From Alistipes provencensis (GTDB taxonomy: Bacteria > Bacteroidota > Bacteroidia > Bacteroidales > Rikenellaceae), in contig NZ_LT559262.1 in NCBI RefSeq assembly GCF_900083545.1, forward strand, positions 558,001 to 622,000: a stretch of DNA of 64,000 nucleotides, read 5' to 3'. Each line of letters opens with the position of its first letter. The stretch's first letter is position 1. The notes beneath the pieces are model-generated. The model had not been told where the DNA came from and ran no database searches. It saw only the letters and a program-made list of their open reading frames with translations. The position numbers and the translations under genes are program-made. Shown here piece by piece: positions 50,415 to 59,258 of the stretch.

Positions 50415-53240
50415 ATGTTCGACAAGTTTTCCGAACGCCATATCGGCGTCAGCAACGAAAAAGACCTGAAAGCCATGCTCGACGTGATCGGCGTGAAATC
50501 GACCGACGAGCTCATCGCGCAGGTCATCCCGCAGTCCATCCGCCTCAAGAAACCGCTGGCCCTGCCCGCCGAGGGGATGAGCGAATACGAGTTCGCCGCC
50601 CACATCCGCGACTTGGCCGAGCGCAACCACCCCCTGCGTTCGTTCATCGGCATGGGATACTACCCTTCGGCCGTTCCGGCCGTCGTTGCGCGCAACGTCT
50701 TCGAGAACCCCGCGTGGTACACCTCCTACACCCCCTATCAGGCCGAGATTTCGCAGGGCCGCCTCGAGGCGCTGCTCAATTTCCAGACCGCCGTCATCTC
50801 GCTCACGGGCATGGAGATCGGCAACTGCTCGCTGCTCGACGAGGGCACCGCCGCCGCCGAAGCGATGGCAATGATGTTTTCGCTGCGCTCGCGCGAAGCC
50901 GTCAAGGAGGGCCGCAACCAGCTCTTCGTCGACCACAACATCTTCCCGCAGACGCTCGACGTGCTGCTCACGCGCAGCGAACCGTTCGACATCGAACTGA
51001 TCGTCGACAACTACGACGAATACGAATTCACGGGCCGGGAGTTCGGCGCGATCGTGCAGTACCCGGCCGCCGACGGCTCGGTGCGCGACTATGCCGACTT
51101 CACCGCCGCGGCGCACGCCCGGGGCGTGCTCGTCACGGCCGCCGCCGACCTGCTGTCGCTGGCCCTGCTCAAAGCGCCCGGCGAATGGGGCGCCGACATC
51201 GCCGTGGGTTCGGCGCAGCGTCTCGGAAACCCGATGGGCTTCGGAGGTCCCGCCGCGGGTTACATGACCACGCGCGAAGCGTTCAAGCGCAACATGCCGG
51301 GCCGCATCATCGGCGTCTCGGTCGACCGGCTGGGCAACAAGGCCCTGCGCATGGCGCTCCAGATGCGCGAACAGCACATCAAGCGCGAGCGCGCCACGTC
51401 GAACATCTGCACCGCCTCGGCGCTGATGGCCTCGATGACGGGCTTCTACTGCGTCTACAACGGCCCCGAGGGGCTTCGCCGCGCCGCCGAGACAGCCCAC
51501 TTCGCCGCCGCGACGGTGGCCCGTGCACTGGAAGCGATGGATTACCGTCTGACGTCGAAAGAGTTCTTCGACACATTGGAGGTCGAAGCCGAAGCCGCCG
51601 TCGTGCAGTCGCTGGCGCTCGAGCAGGGCATCAACTTCTACTACCCCTCCGAGGGTTCGGTGCGCATGTCGTTCGACGAGGTGACCACCCCGGCGGAGAT
51701 CGAGACCGTCGCAGGCATCTTCGCCGCGGCCAAAGGCAAGAAAGCCAAGGCCATAAAGCCCGTTACCGAAAGCTGTGTTTCAACCGGCCTGCGCCGCCGG
51801 TCGGCCTACCTCGAGGAGCCGGTCTTCAACACCTACCGCTCGGAGAGCGCCCTGATGCGCTATATCAAGAAACTGGAACTGAGGGACATCTCGCTGGCCA
51901 ATTCAATGATCTCTTTAGGTTCCTGCACCATGAAGCTCAACGCCGCGGCGCTCATGCAGCCGTTGTCGCTCGCGGGCTTCCAGAACATGCACCCCTTCGC
52001 CCCGGCGGATCAGGCCGAGGGCTACATGCAGTTGATCAGCGATTTGGAGAAAGACCTCGCAACGATCACCGGCTTCGCGGCCTGCTCGCTCCAGCCCAAC
52101 TCGGGCGCCGCGGGCGAGTACTCGGGACTGATAGTGATCCGCGCCTACCACCAGAGCCGCGGGCAGGGCTACCGCAACGTGGTGCTGATCCCGGCCTCGG
52201 CCCACGGCACCAACCCGGCGTCGGCGGCCATGGCGGGCATGAAGATCGTGACGGTGGCGTGCGACGAAAAAGGCAACATCGACGTCGGGGACCTCGAGGC
52301 CAAGGCCAAAGAATATTCGTCGGAGCTGTGCGGCCTGATGGTGACCTATCCCTCGACGCACGGCGTCTTCGAGAGCCGCATCCGCGAGATCGTGGACGCC
52401 GTTCACGACGCGGGCGGACAGGTCTACATGGACGGAGCCAACATGAACGCGCAGGTGGGACTGACGAACCCCGGCTACATCGGAGCCGACGTCTGCCACC
52501 TCAACCTGCACAAGACCTTCGCCATGCCCCACGGCGGCGGCGGTCCGGGCGTCGGCCCGATCTGCGTCGCAGAGCACCTCAGGGCATTCCTCCCCTCGCA
52601 CCCCATCGTGGCCACGGGCGGCGACGAGGGCATCACGGCGGTCGCTTCGGCTCCGTGGGGCTCGGCGCTGCTGTTCCCGATCACCTATGGCTACATCAAG
52701 ATGCTGGGGGCCGACGGACTGCGCAAGGCCACCGAAATGGCCATCGTCAACGCCAACTACATGTCGGCCGCGCTGGCTTCGGAATACCGCACCTATTATT
52801 CGGGTGAGACGGGCCGCGTGGGTCACGAGATGATCCTCGACCTGACGAATTTCAAGAAAGACTACAACATCGACTGCGGCGACATCGCCCACCGCCTGAT
52901 GGATTACGGCTTCCACGCCCCGACGCTCTCGTTCCCCGTGCACGAGACGCTGATGGTCGAGCCCACGGAGTCGGAGCCCAAGGAGGAGATGGACCGCTTC
53001 ATCGAGGCGCTCGTCGCCATCAAGCGCGAATGCGAGGCGGCCGCCGGCCAGACGGACAACGTGGTGGCGAACGCGCCCCACACGGCCCGCGAACTGGCCG
53101 GAAAGTGGGCGCACCCCTACACGCGCGAGCAGGCGGCGTTCCCGCTCCGGTGGATCGGCGAGTCGAAATTCTTCCCCTATGTATCGAAGATCGACAACGG
53201 CTACGGCGACCGCAACCTCTGCTGCCGCAACTGCGAGTAA
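50415..53240 (+). CDS. gcvP: Glycine dehydrogenase (decarboxylating), P-protein of the glycine cleavage system
   Basis: 941 residues, the fused single-chain form. The N-terminal half shows ERHIGVSNEKDLKAMLDVIG, SFIGMGYYPSAVPAVVARNV, YTPYQAEISQGRLEALLNFQ and GFGGPAAGYMTTREAFKRNM. The C-terminal half shows SMISLGSCTMKLNAAALMQP, SLQPNSGAAGEYSGL and the PLP-lysine motif HLNLHKTFAMPHGGGGPGVG. Releases CO2 from glycine and passes the aminomethyl group to the H-protein. gcvH/gcvT are not in the window. Confidence 0.97.
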   Translation: MFDKFSERHIGVSNEKDLKAMLDVIGVKSTDELIAQVIPQSIRLKKPLALPAEGMSEYEFAAHIRDLAERNHPLRSFIGMGYYPSAVPAVVARNVFENPAWYTSYTPYQAEISQGRLEALLNFQTAVISLTGMEIGNCSLLDEGTAAAEAMAMMFSLRSREAVKEGRNQLFVDHNIFPQTLDVLLTRSEPFDIELIVDNYDEYEFTGREFGAIVQYPAADGSVRDYADFTAAAHARGVLVTAAADLLSLALLKAPGEWGADIAVGSAQRLGNPMGFGGPAAGYMTTREAFKRNMPGRIIGVSVDRLGNKALRMALQMREQHIKRERATSNICTASALMASMTGFYCVYNGPEGLRRAAETAHFAAATVARALEAMDYRLTSKEFFDTLEVEAEAAVVQSLALEQGINFYYPSEGSVRMSFDEVTTPAEIETVAGIFAAAKGKKAKAIKPVTESCVSTGLRRRSAYLEEPVFNTYRSESALMRYIKKLELRDISLANSMISLGSCTMKLNAAALMQPLSLAGFQNMHPFAPADQAEGYMQLISDLEKDLATITGFAACSLQPNSGAAGEYSGLIVIRAYHQSRGQGYRNVVLIPASAHGTNPASAAMAGMKIVTVACDEKGNIDVGDLEAKAKEYSSELCGLMVTYPSTHGVFESRIREIVDAVHDAGGQVYMDGANMNAQVGLTNPGYIGADVCHLNLHKTFAMPHGGGGPGVGPICVAEHLRAFLPSHPIVATGGDEGITAVASAPWGSALLFPITYGYIKMLGADGLRKATEMAIVNANYMSAALASEYRTYYSGETGRVGHEMILDLTNFKKDYNIDCGDIAHRLMDYGFHAPTLSFPVHETLMVEPTESEPKEEMDRFIEALVAIKRECEAAAGQTDNVVANAPHTARELAGKWAHPYTREQAAFPLRWIGESKFFPYVSKIDNGYGDRNLCCRNCE

Positions 53241-53259
53241 CGGCAATATCGGGAATGAA

Positions 53260-53294
53260 AAACGGCGGCGACATCGACATCGCCGCCGTTTTTA
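53260..53294 (+). terminator. Terminator of gcvP
   Basis: AACGGCGGCGA / TCGCCGCCGTT stem, loop of eight, followed by TTTAT. Confidence 0.9.
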
Positions 53295-53349
53295 TTCGCT
53301 GCGGCACAATTATTTCATGCGATTATTTGGCAACTCGTCGTGAAGAACG

Positions 53350-53357
53350 TATCTTTG
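53350..53357 (+). promoter_or_regulatory. -7 box TATCTTTG upstream of the FKBP gene
   Basis: Perfect TAnnTTTG, leaving a leader of about 165 bases. The leader holds a hairpin (ACCCCTCCC / GGGAGGGGT, 53410-53429) of a kind often repeated in intergenic DNA of Bacteroidota. Confidence 0.55.
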
Positions 53358-53526
53358 CATACTTATCCCGTCGTCGTTTCAACGAAACGAAGCATGCTCT
53401 GCATCGTAGACCCCTCCCGAGGGAGGGGTTTGGGGTGGGGTCAGATTTGCAAACGACGCCGCAGGCGGCGAGAACGGCGGCCAAGAGCAAGATAAGATAC
53501 AACAATTTAATACACATTTAGTTAGC

Positions 53527-54066
53527 ATGAAAGTAGAACAGAACAAAATGGTCGGCGTAGACTACAAGCTCACCGTCGACGGACAGATCGCAGACCAGTC
53601 GCGTCCGGGCCAGCCGCTCGAATTCATCTTCGGGACGGGCATGCTGCTCCCCAAATTCGAGGAGGCCATTCTGGGCAAGGAGATCGGCGAATCGGTCGCG
53701 TTCACCCTCGAGCCCAAGGACGGTTATGGCGAGGTCATCGCCGAGGCTGTCGTCGACCTGCCGAAAGATATATTCATGGTAGACGGCAAGCTGGCCGAGG
53801 ACATCCTCTTCGTCGGCAGTCAGGTGCCGATGAGCGACGCCCAAGGCAACCGCATGATGGGCATCGTCAAGGAGGTCGGCGAGCAGACCGTGAAGATGGA
53901 TTTCAACCACCCGATGGCGGGCAAGACGCTCAACTTCGAGGTAGACGTGGTATCGGTGCGCGACGTGACGCCCGAGGACCTGCAGGGCGGCTGCTCGTGC
54001 GGCGACTGCGGGGACGGATGCGGCGAGGGCTGCAACGACCACGACGGACACTGCAACTGCCACTAA
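53527..54066 (+). CDS. slyD: FKBP-type peptidyl-prolyl isomerase, SlyD-like
   Basis: 179 residues: MVGVDYKLTVDGQIADQSRP, GQPLEFIFGTGMLLPKFEEA, LGKEIGESVAFTLEPKDGYG (FKBP core), an IF-domain insertion (VDLPKDIFMVDGKLAEDILF), then VKMDFNHPMAGKTLNFEVDV. The tail is Cys/His/Asp-rich (GGCSCGDCGDGCGEGCNDHD), the nickel/zinc-binding tail of SlyD. A folding helper and metal-ion chaperone of the cytoplasm. Confidence 0.93.
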   Translation: MKVEQNKMVGVDYKLTVDGQIADQSRPGQPLEFIFGTGMLLPKFEEAILGKEIGESVAFTLEPKDGYGEVIAEAVVDLPKDIFMVDGKLAEDILFVGSQVPMSDAQGNRMMGIVKEVGEQTVKMDFNHPMAGKTLNFEVDVVSVRDVTPEDLQGGCSCGDCGDGCGEGCNDHDGHCNCH

Positions 54067-54076
54067 CAGACGCAGG

Positions 54077-54267
54077 CGTAAGACGCCTGTTTTAGGGTGC
54101 AATTGAAGACCTGAACGCTTTCCCGTGCTCCCAAGCGTAAGACGCCTGATTTAGGGGCAACCGAGAGAACAAACGCGTTCGATCCGAGTCTGTGCTCCCG
54201 GACGTAAGACGCCTGTTTTAGGGCGCAATCGAAGGCCTGAACGTTTTCGAGCCAAGTGACTGCTCCC
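54077..54267. repeat. Three tandem repeats of about 59-67 bp
   Basis: Units start at 54077, 54136 and 54203, each with CGTAAGACGCCTG followed by TTTAGGG and CAA, ending with TGCTCCC. AGGCGTAAGACGCCT in the first is a short hairpin. The repeats fill most of the 322-base gap after slyD; the rest holds a short GCCGGGC...GTCCGGC hairpin near 54295. No frame is supported. Confidence 0.75.
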
Positions 54268-54388
54268 TACCGAACAAGTACCACCGATAATAAAGCCGGG
54301 CCCGAGGGTCCGGCTTTGTTATCGGATTTTTTCGTAACTTGCGCCGTCTCCGACAGGCCGGACGACGCTAAAATCCGATCCGCGCAAC

Positions 54389-55567
54389 GTGTTTACCCTT
54401 CGCCAATACCTGCTCTCCCTCTCCGACTCCCGCGGCCTGACACATACGCTGGGCGAAGTGGAATTGTGCCGGGACGGGCAGGGACGCCCCCGTTACAGCG
54501 TCGGCAATTCGGCCGTCGTCTTCCGCATCCGCCGTGACGGGCGTACCCGGTCGCTGCGCTGTTACCTGCGCACGATGCGCCACCTGCGGGAGATTTACGG
54601 CGACAAACTGCTCGAAAAAGAACTTTACCTCTACACCTCGTCGGAAACGGGCGTCTGGGTCGACGTCGTTCTGGGCGACTGGATCGAGGGCGTGACCCTG
54701 CACGAAGCGGCCATCGGGGCGGCTCTGGCACGCGACACGGCCAAGCTCCGGGACCTTGCGGAATCGTTCGACACCCTAGCCGCCGAGATGGTCGCCGACG
54801 ACTGCGCCCACGGCGACCTGAAACCCGCGAACATCATCGTCGGCCGGGACCGGAAACTGCATCCGATCGACTTCGACGCCGCGTTCCTGCCCGCCTTCGC
54901 CGGGGAGACGAGCCCCGAACTGGGTACGGCGGCCTACCAGCATCCGGACCGCACGGCCGCGGATTTCAACGAGCGGCTCGACGACTACCCCGCGGCGCTT
55001 ATCTCCACGGCACTGCATGCGCTGGCCGAAGAACCGACACTCTGGGACCGTTACGGCAACGCCGACGGACTGCTGTTCTCGCCCCGGAAAATCCCCGGCG
55101 ATGCCGCTTACCGCGAAGTCCTCGCCCTGTTCGAGCACCGCGGCAAGGCCGTGCAATACCGCGTGGCGCAACTGCTCTGCGCCCCCTCCCTGCGGCTTTT
55201 CGGACTTGCGGAACTGCTCGGCGAAGCGGTCCGGCAGACCGGCGGACAGGAACCCACGACCGACGGAAGCACCCCGGAGCTGTTCGTCGAAAACGGCCGC
55301 TGGGGCTACCGCACGCCGCAGCGAACAGTCGTTCCGCCGCTCTACGACAGCGGCTTCGACTTCACCGAGGGGCTGGCCGCCGTCCTGCTGGGCTCGACGT
55401 GGCACTACATCGACACCGCGGGCCGCACCTGCCTGAGTTTCCCGGGCTGCGAAGCCGTAAAACCCTTCCGCAATGGCCGGGCGCAGGTCGTGCGCAACGG
55501 ACGCCGGATCGGGATCGACCGGGCAGGAAACGAGTACCCCGTTGCGGAAAACGAGTTTGCTATTTAG
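54389..55567 (+). CDS. Protein-kinase-like protein with WG repeats
   Basis: GTG start at 54389 (no ATG is available until residue 63). 392 residues. A kinase-like fold with catalytic-loop motif CAHGDLKPANII (residues about 147-158, HxDxKxxN-type), then PIDFDAAFLPAF in the DFG place, and GTAAYQHPDRTAADFNERLD like an activation/APE segment. A clear Gly-rich loop and the beta-3 Lys are not visible (RSLRCYLR). The last 100 residues hold WG repeats (ELFVENGRWGYRTPQRTVVP; WHYIDTAGRTCLSFPGCEAV). It heads a same-strand series with DUF4954, VWA and a second, degenerate kinase/WG protein, resembling kinase-VWA signalling modules. Substrate unknown. Confidence 0.75.
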   Translation: MFTLRQYLLSLSDSRGLTHTLGEVELCRDGQGRPRYSVGNSAVVFRIRRDGRTRSLRCYLRTMRHLREIYGDKLLEKELYLYTSSETGVWVDVVLGDWIEGVTLHEAAIGAALARDTAKLRDLAESFDTLAAEMVADDCAHGDLKPANIIVGRDRKLHPIDFDAAFLPAFAGETSPELGTAAYQHPDRTAADFNERLDDYPAALISTALHALAEEPTLWDRYGNADGLLFSPRKIPGDAAYREVLALFEHRGKAVQYRVAQLLCAPSLRLFGLAELLGEAVRQTGGQEPTTDGSTPELFVENGRWGYRTPQRTVVPPLYDSGFDFTEGLAAVLLGSTWHYIDTAGRTCLSFPGCEAVKPFRNGRAQVVRNGRRIGIDRAGNEYPVAENEFAI

Positions 55568-55578
55568 ATGCAAATCGC

Positions 55579-55586
55579 TATATTTG
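55579..55586 (+). promoter_or_regulatory. -7 box TATATTTG upstream of the DUF4954 gene
   Basis: Perfect TAnnTTTG, 21 bases before the ATG at 55608, so this gene may have its own promoter besides read-through. Confidence 0.6.
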
Positions 55587-55607
55587 CATTCAAAACTCCT
55601 CAGAATA

Positions 55608-57338
55608 ATGATATCATTTCGGAAATTGACCCCCGCGGAGGTCACCACGCTCGAAGCCCTCGGCAATTCGGCCGAAGATTGGACAAAAGTGCTGGTCGCT
55701 CCCGATTTCGAACCCTTCCAACTGCATCAGAGCCATCTGGAAGGATGTGTCGAGATCGCCCGGGGAGCCCGAATCATCCGTTCGCGGGTGGCCAACTACC
55801 GCATCGGCGAAGCGTCGCTCGTCGAGGGCGTCACGGCGCTCGAATGCCGCCGCCGCTCGGCCTTCGGCAACGGCACGGGCGTCGCCACGATGAACGAATG
55901 CGGCGGCCGCACGGTGAAGATATTCGACACGATGTCGGCGCAGATCGCTTATATAATGGCCGTCTACCGCCACCGGCGGAAGACCGTTGCGGCGCTCGAA
56001 AAGATGGTCGGCGAATATGCCGAAGAACGCTCCTCGGAGATGGGCGAAGTGGGTCGCGGGTGCCGCATCGTCGGTGCGCGCTTCATCCGCGAGGTCCGCA
56101 TCGGCAACGACGTGGAGATCGACGGCGCGTCGATCATCGAGAACGCCACCCTCTGCGACGGCGTCCGCATCGGCGTCGACGTCAAGGCCTACGACACGAT
56201 CGCGGCCGAATGCGCCGTCATCGGCAACGGCTCGATCGTCGAGCGCTGTTTCGTCGGCGAAAGCTGCCGGCTGGACAAGGGTTTCACGGCCGCCGAATCG
56301 CTCTTCTTCGCCAACTCCCACTGCGAGAACGGCGAGGCCGCCTCGATCTTCGCGGGCCCCTACACCGTCTCGCACCACAAATCGTCGCTGCTCATCGCCG
56401 GGATGTTCTCGTTCTTCAACGCCGGGAGCGGCTCGAACCAGAGCAACCACCTCTTCAAGAGCGGCGCCGTGCATCAGGCGGTGCACCTGAGGGGCTGCAA
56501 ATTCGCTTCGAGCGCCTACATCATGTCGCCGGCCCTCGAAGGGGCCTTCACGATGGTCATGGGGCATCACTCCTACCACCACGACACCTCGGCGTTCCCC
56601 TACTCGTACCTGATCGAAAAGGAGGGGCACACCCACCTGATGCCGGGCGCCAACCTCACCAGTTTCGGCGCCGTGCGCGACATCGAGAAGTGGCCGGCCC
56701 GCGACCGCCGCTCCGTAAAACGCGACGTCATCAACTTCGAAGAGTACAATCCCTATGTCGCGGGCGCCATGGTCGAAGCCGTGAACATCCTCCACGAACT
56801 CGAGGAGCGCGACCCCGACGCTCAGGTTTACACCTACAACAAAGCCATCATCCGCGCCACGTCGCTGCGCCGCGGCCTGAAACTCTACAACAAGGCCATC
56901 GTGGCGGCGCTGGGGGCGATGCTCGGCAAAGGCGGCCTCGACCCGCACCACGACGGCAGCGGCCGCTGGCTCGACTTGGCCGGACAGTACATCACACGCC
57001 GCGAGGTCGTGGCGATCCTCGACGCCGTGGACCGCGGCGAGCTCACGACGCCTGCGGCCGTGGACAACCGCTTCCGGGTCTTCGACGTCCACTACGACGA
57101 CTACGCCCACAGCTGGGCCCTGCAGGTCTACGCCTCGATGCTGGGCCACATGCCGACGGCCGGGGAGCTGAACGACGCCGTCGCCGCAGGCCGCAACGCC
57201 CACGAAGCGATGCGCCGCACCACCGACGCCGACCGCGACCGCGACTGTTCGCTCGACATGGCCGTCAGCTACGGCCTCGACTGCGACAACGACGACGACC
57301 GGCGCGAGGATTACTACACGGTGCGCGGACTGAAATAA
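55608..57338 (+). CDS. DUF4954 family protein
   Basis: ATG 55608 (MISFRKLTPAEVTTLEALGN) is preferred over the extended frame inside the preceding gene. 576 residues. The middle is a left-handed beta-helix of hexapeptide-like units (GCRIVGARFIREVRIGNDVE; IIENATLCDGVRIGVDVKAY; IVERCFVGESCRLDKGFTAA). Conserved DUF4954 segments follow: NSHCENGEAASIFAGPYTVS, HHKSSLLIAGMFSFFNAGSG, SNQSNHLFKSGAVHQ and MGHHSYHHDTSAFPYSYLI. Similar folds occur in sugar-nucleotide acyl- and nucleotidyltransferases, but the reaction is not known. The VWA gene follows by 10 bases. Confidence 0.88.
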   Translation: MISFRKLTPAEVTTLEALGNSAEDWTKVLVAPDFEPFQLHQSHLEGCVEIARGARIIRSRVANYRIGEASLVEGVTALECRRRSAFGNGTGVATMNECGGRTVKIFDTMSAQIAYIMAVYRHRRKTVAALEKMVGEYAEERSSEMGEVGRGCRIVGARFIREVRIGNDVEIDGASIIENATLCDGVRIGVDVKAYDTIAAECAVIGNGSIVERCFVGESCRLDKGFTAAESLFFANSHCENGEAASIFAGPYTVSHHKSSLLIAGMFSFFNAGSGSNQSNHLFKSGAVHQAVHLRGCKFASSAYIMSPALEGAFTMVMGHHSYHHDTSAFPYSYLIEKEGHTHLMPGANLTSFGAVRDIEKWPARDRRSVKRDVINFEEYNPYVAGAMVEAVNILHELEERDPDAQVYTYNKAIIRATSLRRGLKLYNKAIVAALGAMLGKGGLDPHHDGSGRWLDLAGQYITRREVVAILDAVDRGELTTPAAVDNRFRVFDVHYDDYAHSWALQVYASMLGHMPTAGELNDAVAAGRNAHEAMRRTTDADRDRDCSLDMAVSYGLDCDNDDDRREDYYTVRGLK

Positions 57339-57348
57339 TTTGAAAAAC

Positions 57349-58206
57349 ATGTACATACAGAGCATCACACGCACCCGCCGCACGGCTTTCATCTTCACCA
57401 TCGACTGCTCGGGGTCGATGGCCGAGAAGATCCGCTTCCGCGGACGGCAGATGACCAAGGCCGACGCCGTGGCCTCGATCACCAACGGCATGCTGTTCGA
57501 ACTGATCGAACGGGCGCGCCGCAGCGACGGCGTCCGCAACTACTACGACATCGCCGTGCTGGGCTATTCGGGCGACGACGAGGTCTACTCCCTGCTGCCG
57601 GGCGGCCGTGAGGTGATCTCCGTGGCGGAACTGGCCGCCGAAGAGCCGCCGCTGAAGACCGAAGTCGTGGAATACAGGCTTCCCGACGGCAGCAATGCCC
57701 TGCGCGAGATATCCACCCCGGCGTGGGTGGAGCCCGAAGCCGCCGGGCAGACCCCGATGTGCGAAGCGCTGCGCCGCGTGCGCGACATCGCCGCGGCGTG
57801 GTGTGCCGACCCGGCCCATGCGGAGAGTTTCCCGCCCATCGTCTTCAACATCACCGACGGCGAGGCCACCGACTGCGACAACAGCGAACTCTGCGCCGTG
57901 GCCGAGCAGATCAAGTCGCTGCGCACGGCCGACGGCAACGTACTGCTCGTGAACATCCACATCGCCGCGGGCGACACTCCGCGAACGGTCTTTTTCCCCT
58001 CGGCAGAGGAGGCCGGCTACCCCAACCGCTATGCCGCGGTGCTCTACGACTGTTCGAGCCCCATGCCCGAGGTGTTCAACGAGGCGATCCGCGAGGCCAA
58101 GGGCCCCGGAGCCCTGCCCCCGTTCCGGGGCATGAGCTACAACGCCTCGGCCGAACAGCTCATCACGATGCTCAACATCGGCTCCATCAGCGTAAAAACC
58201 GAATGA
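57349..58206 (+). CDS. VWA-domain protein
   Basis: ATG 57349 (MYIQSITRTRRTAFIFTIDC); a TTG at 57340 would add three residues. 285 residues, soluble. The MIDAS metal site is complete: FTIDCSGSM (DxSxS), the Thr in AGQTPMCEALRRVR and the Asp in VFNITDGEATDCD. Cytoplasmic VWA proteins of this size (TerY-like) act with kinases and phosphatases in stress or conflict systems. Its stop overlaps the next gene's start (ATGA), so it is translationally coupled to the WG/pseudokinase protein. Confidence 0.85.
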   Translation: MYIQSITRTRRTAFIFTIDCSGSMAEKIRFRGRQMTKADAVASITNGMLFELIERARRSDGVRNYYDIAVLGYSGDDEVYSLLPGGREVISVAELAAEEPPLKTEVVEYRLPDGSNALREISTPAWVEPEAAGQTPMCEALRRVRDIAAAWCADPAHAESFPPIVFNITDGEATDCDNSELCAVAEQIKSLRTADGNVLLVNIHIAAGDTPRTVFFPSAEEAGYPNRYAAVLYDCSSPMPEVFNEAIREAKGPGALPPFRGMSYNASAEQLITMLNIGSISVKTE

Positions 58207-59216
58207 CCATGACACCGACCCTGCATACCTTCATACAGGCGCTCCAGACGCCCGAAATCTCGTTCACGACGCTCACCGACGCCCGTCCCGTGACGGAAGC
58301 GGGCGGCATTCCGCCGCTGATGCGCACGACGCGCTTCGCCGAGGCCGAGATCATCTGGCGCGGCCGGCGGTGGCTGCTCTCGCTGCCGCTGTCTCCCGCG
58401 GCGTTGGCCGCCGTCGAGCGGACGGCATCGCAGGCGGGACGCCTCAACACCGAGTGGCTCACGGAGTACCGCATTCTGCGGGGCGAACTCTGCTGGGTGG
58501 ACCCCACGGACCATCCGCAAAGCTGCGACTTGGTGCTCCAGCACCTGCCCGCAGGCCGCAGTTTCGCCGAAGCGCTGCTGACGGAGCCCGCCGGACGGCT
58601 GCTCGAAGGGCTCGACGCACTCCAGTCCGCCCTGCGGGAACTGGGCTTCTCGCACAACAACCTCCGGGCGGGCAATCTGCGCTGGAGCGGCGGCCGGTTC
58701 ATCCCCCTGCGCTACCACGACGCCAATTTCGGCACCCCCGACGGCGACGCCGAGGCGTTCGAAACCCTGCGGCGGCAGGTCCGCGAGGCGGGCGACCCGA
58801 TGCAGGTCTCGGACGTGGCGGCCGACTACACTCCGCAGCGCCGTCTGACCGGACACCGCTGGACGAGCCATGTGTTCGAAGGGCTCGTCTGCGTCGAGGA
58901 CGAAGGCGGATTCGGGTTCGTGGACACGGACAACAACCCCGTCATCGCGTCGCGTTTCATCTGGGCGGGCGACTTCCGCGAAGGACGCGCCGAGGTCGAG
59001 ACGCCCGGCGGCATGGGACTGATCGACCGGAACGGAAACTACGTCATCCCGCCCGAATACGAAATCGTGGACTACATTCCGACCGAAAGCATCGTCCGGG
59101 TACGGCAGAACGGCCGCTGGGCCGAATTCGACTATCTGGGACAGCGGCTGACGGAATTCGGTACGAATAATGAAGAAAACAGAATAACAGAACCCGTCCC
59201 GGCCGCCGTACGATAA
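58203..59216 (+). CDS. Degenerate kinase-like protein with WG repeats
   Basis: The start at 58203 overlaps the VWA stop by four bases (a second ATG is at 58209). 337 residues. The N-terminal part parallels the kinase-like protein at 54389, but the catalytic-loop motif reads FSHNNLRAGNLRW, with Asn where HGDLKPAN has Asp, and RYHDANFG replaces DFDAAF. It is therefore likely inactive as a kinase. WG repeats follow: LVCVEDEGGFGFVDTDNNPV, FREGRAEVETPGGMGLIDRN and IVRVRQNGRWAEFDYLGQRL. It may act as a scaffold or regulator of the neighbouring kinase and VWA proteins. Confidence 0.72.
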   Translation: MTMTPTLHTFIQALQTPEISFTTLTDARPVTEAGGIPPLMRTTRFAEAEIIWRGRRWLLSLPLSPAALAAVERTASQAGRLNTEWLTEYRILRGELCWVDPTDHPQSCDLVLQHLPAGRSFAEALLTEPAGRLLEGLDALQSALRELGFSHNNLRAGNLRWSGGRFIPLRYHDANFGTPDGDAEAFETLRRQVREAGDPMQVSDVAADYTPQRRLTGHRWTSHVFEGLVCVEDEGGFGFVDTDNNPVIASRFIWAGDFREGRAEVETPGGMGLIDRNGNYVIPPEYEIVDYIPTESIVRVRQNGRWAEFDYLGQRLTEFGTNNEENRITEPVPAAVR

Positions 59217-59258
59217 GGCGGACGGCTGTTCAGAGACCATGCAAAAACAACAAACGAT

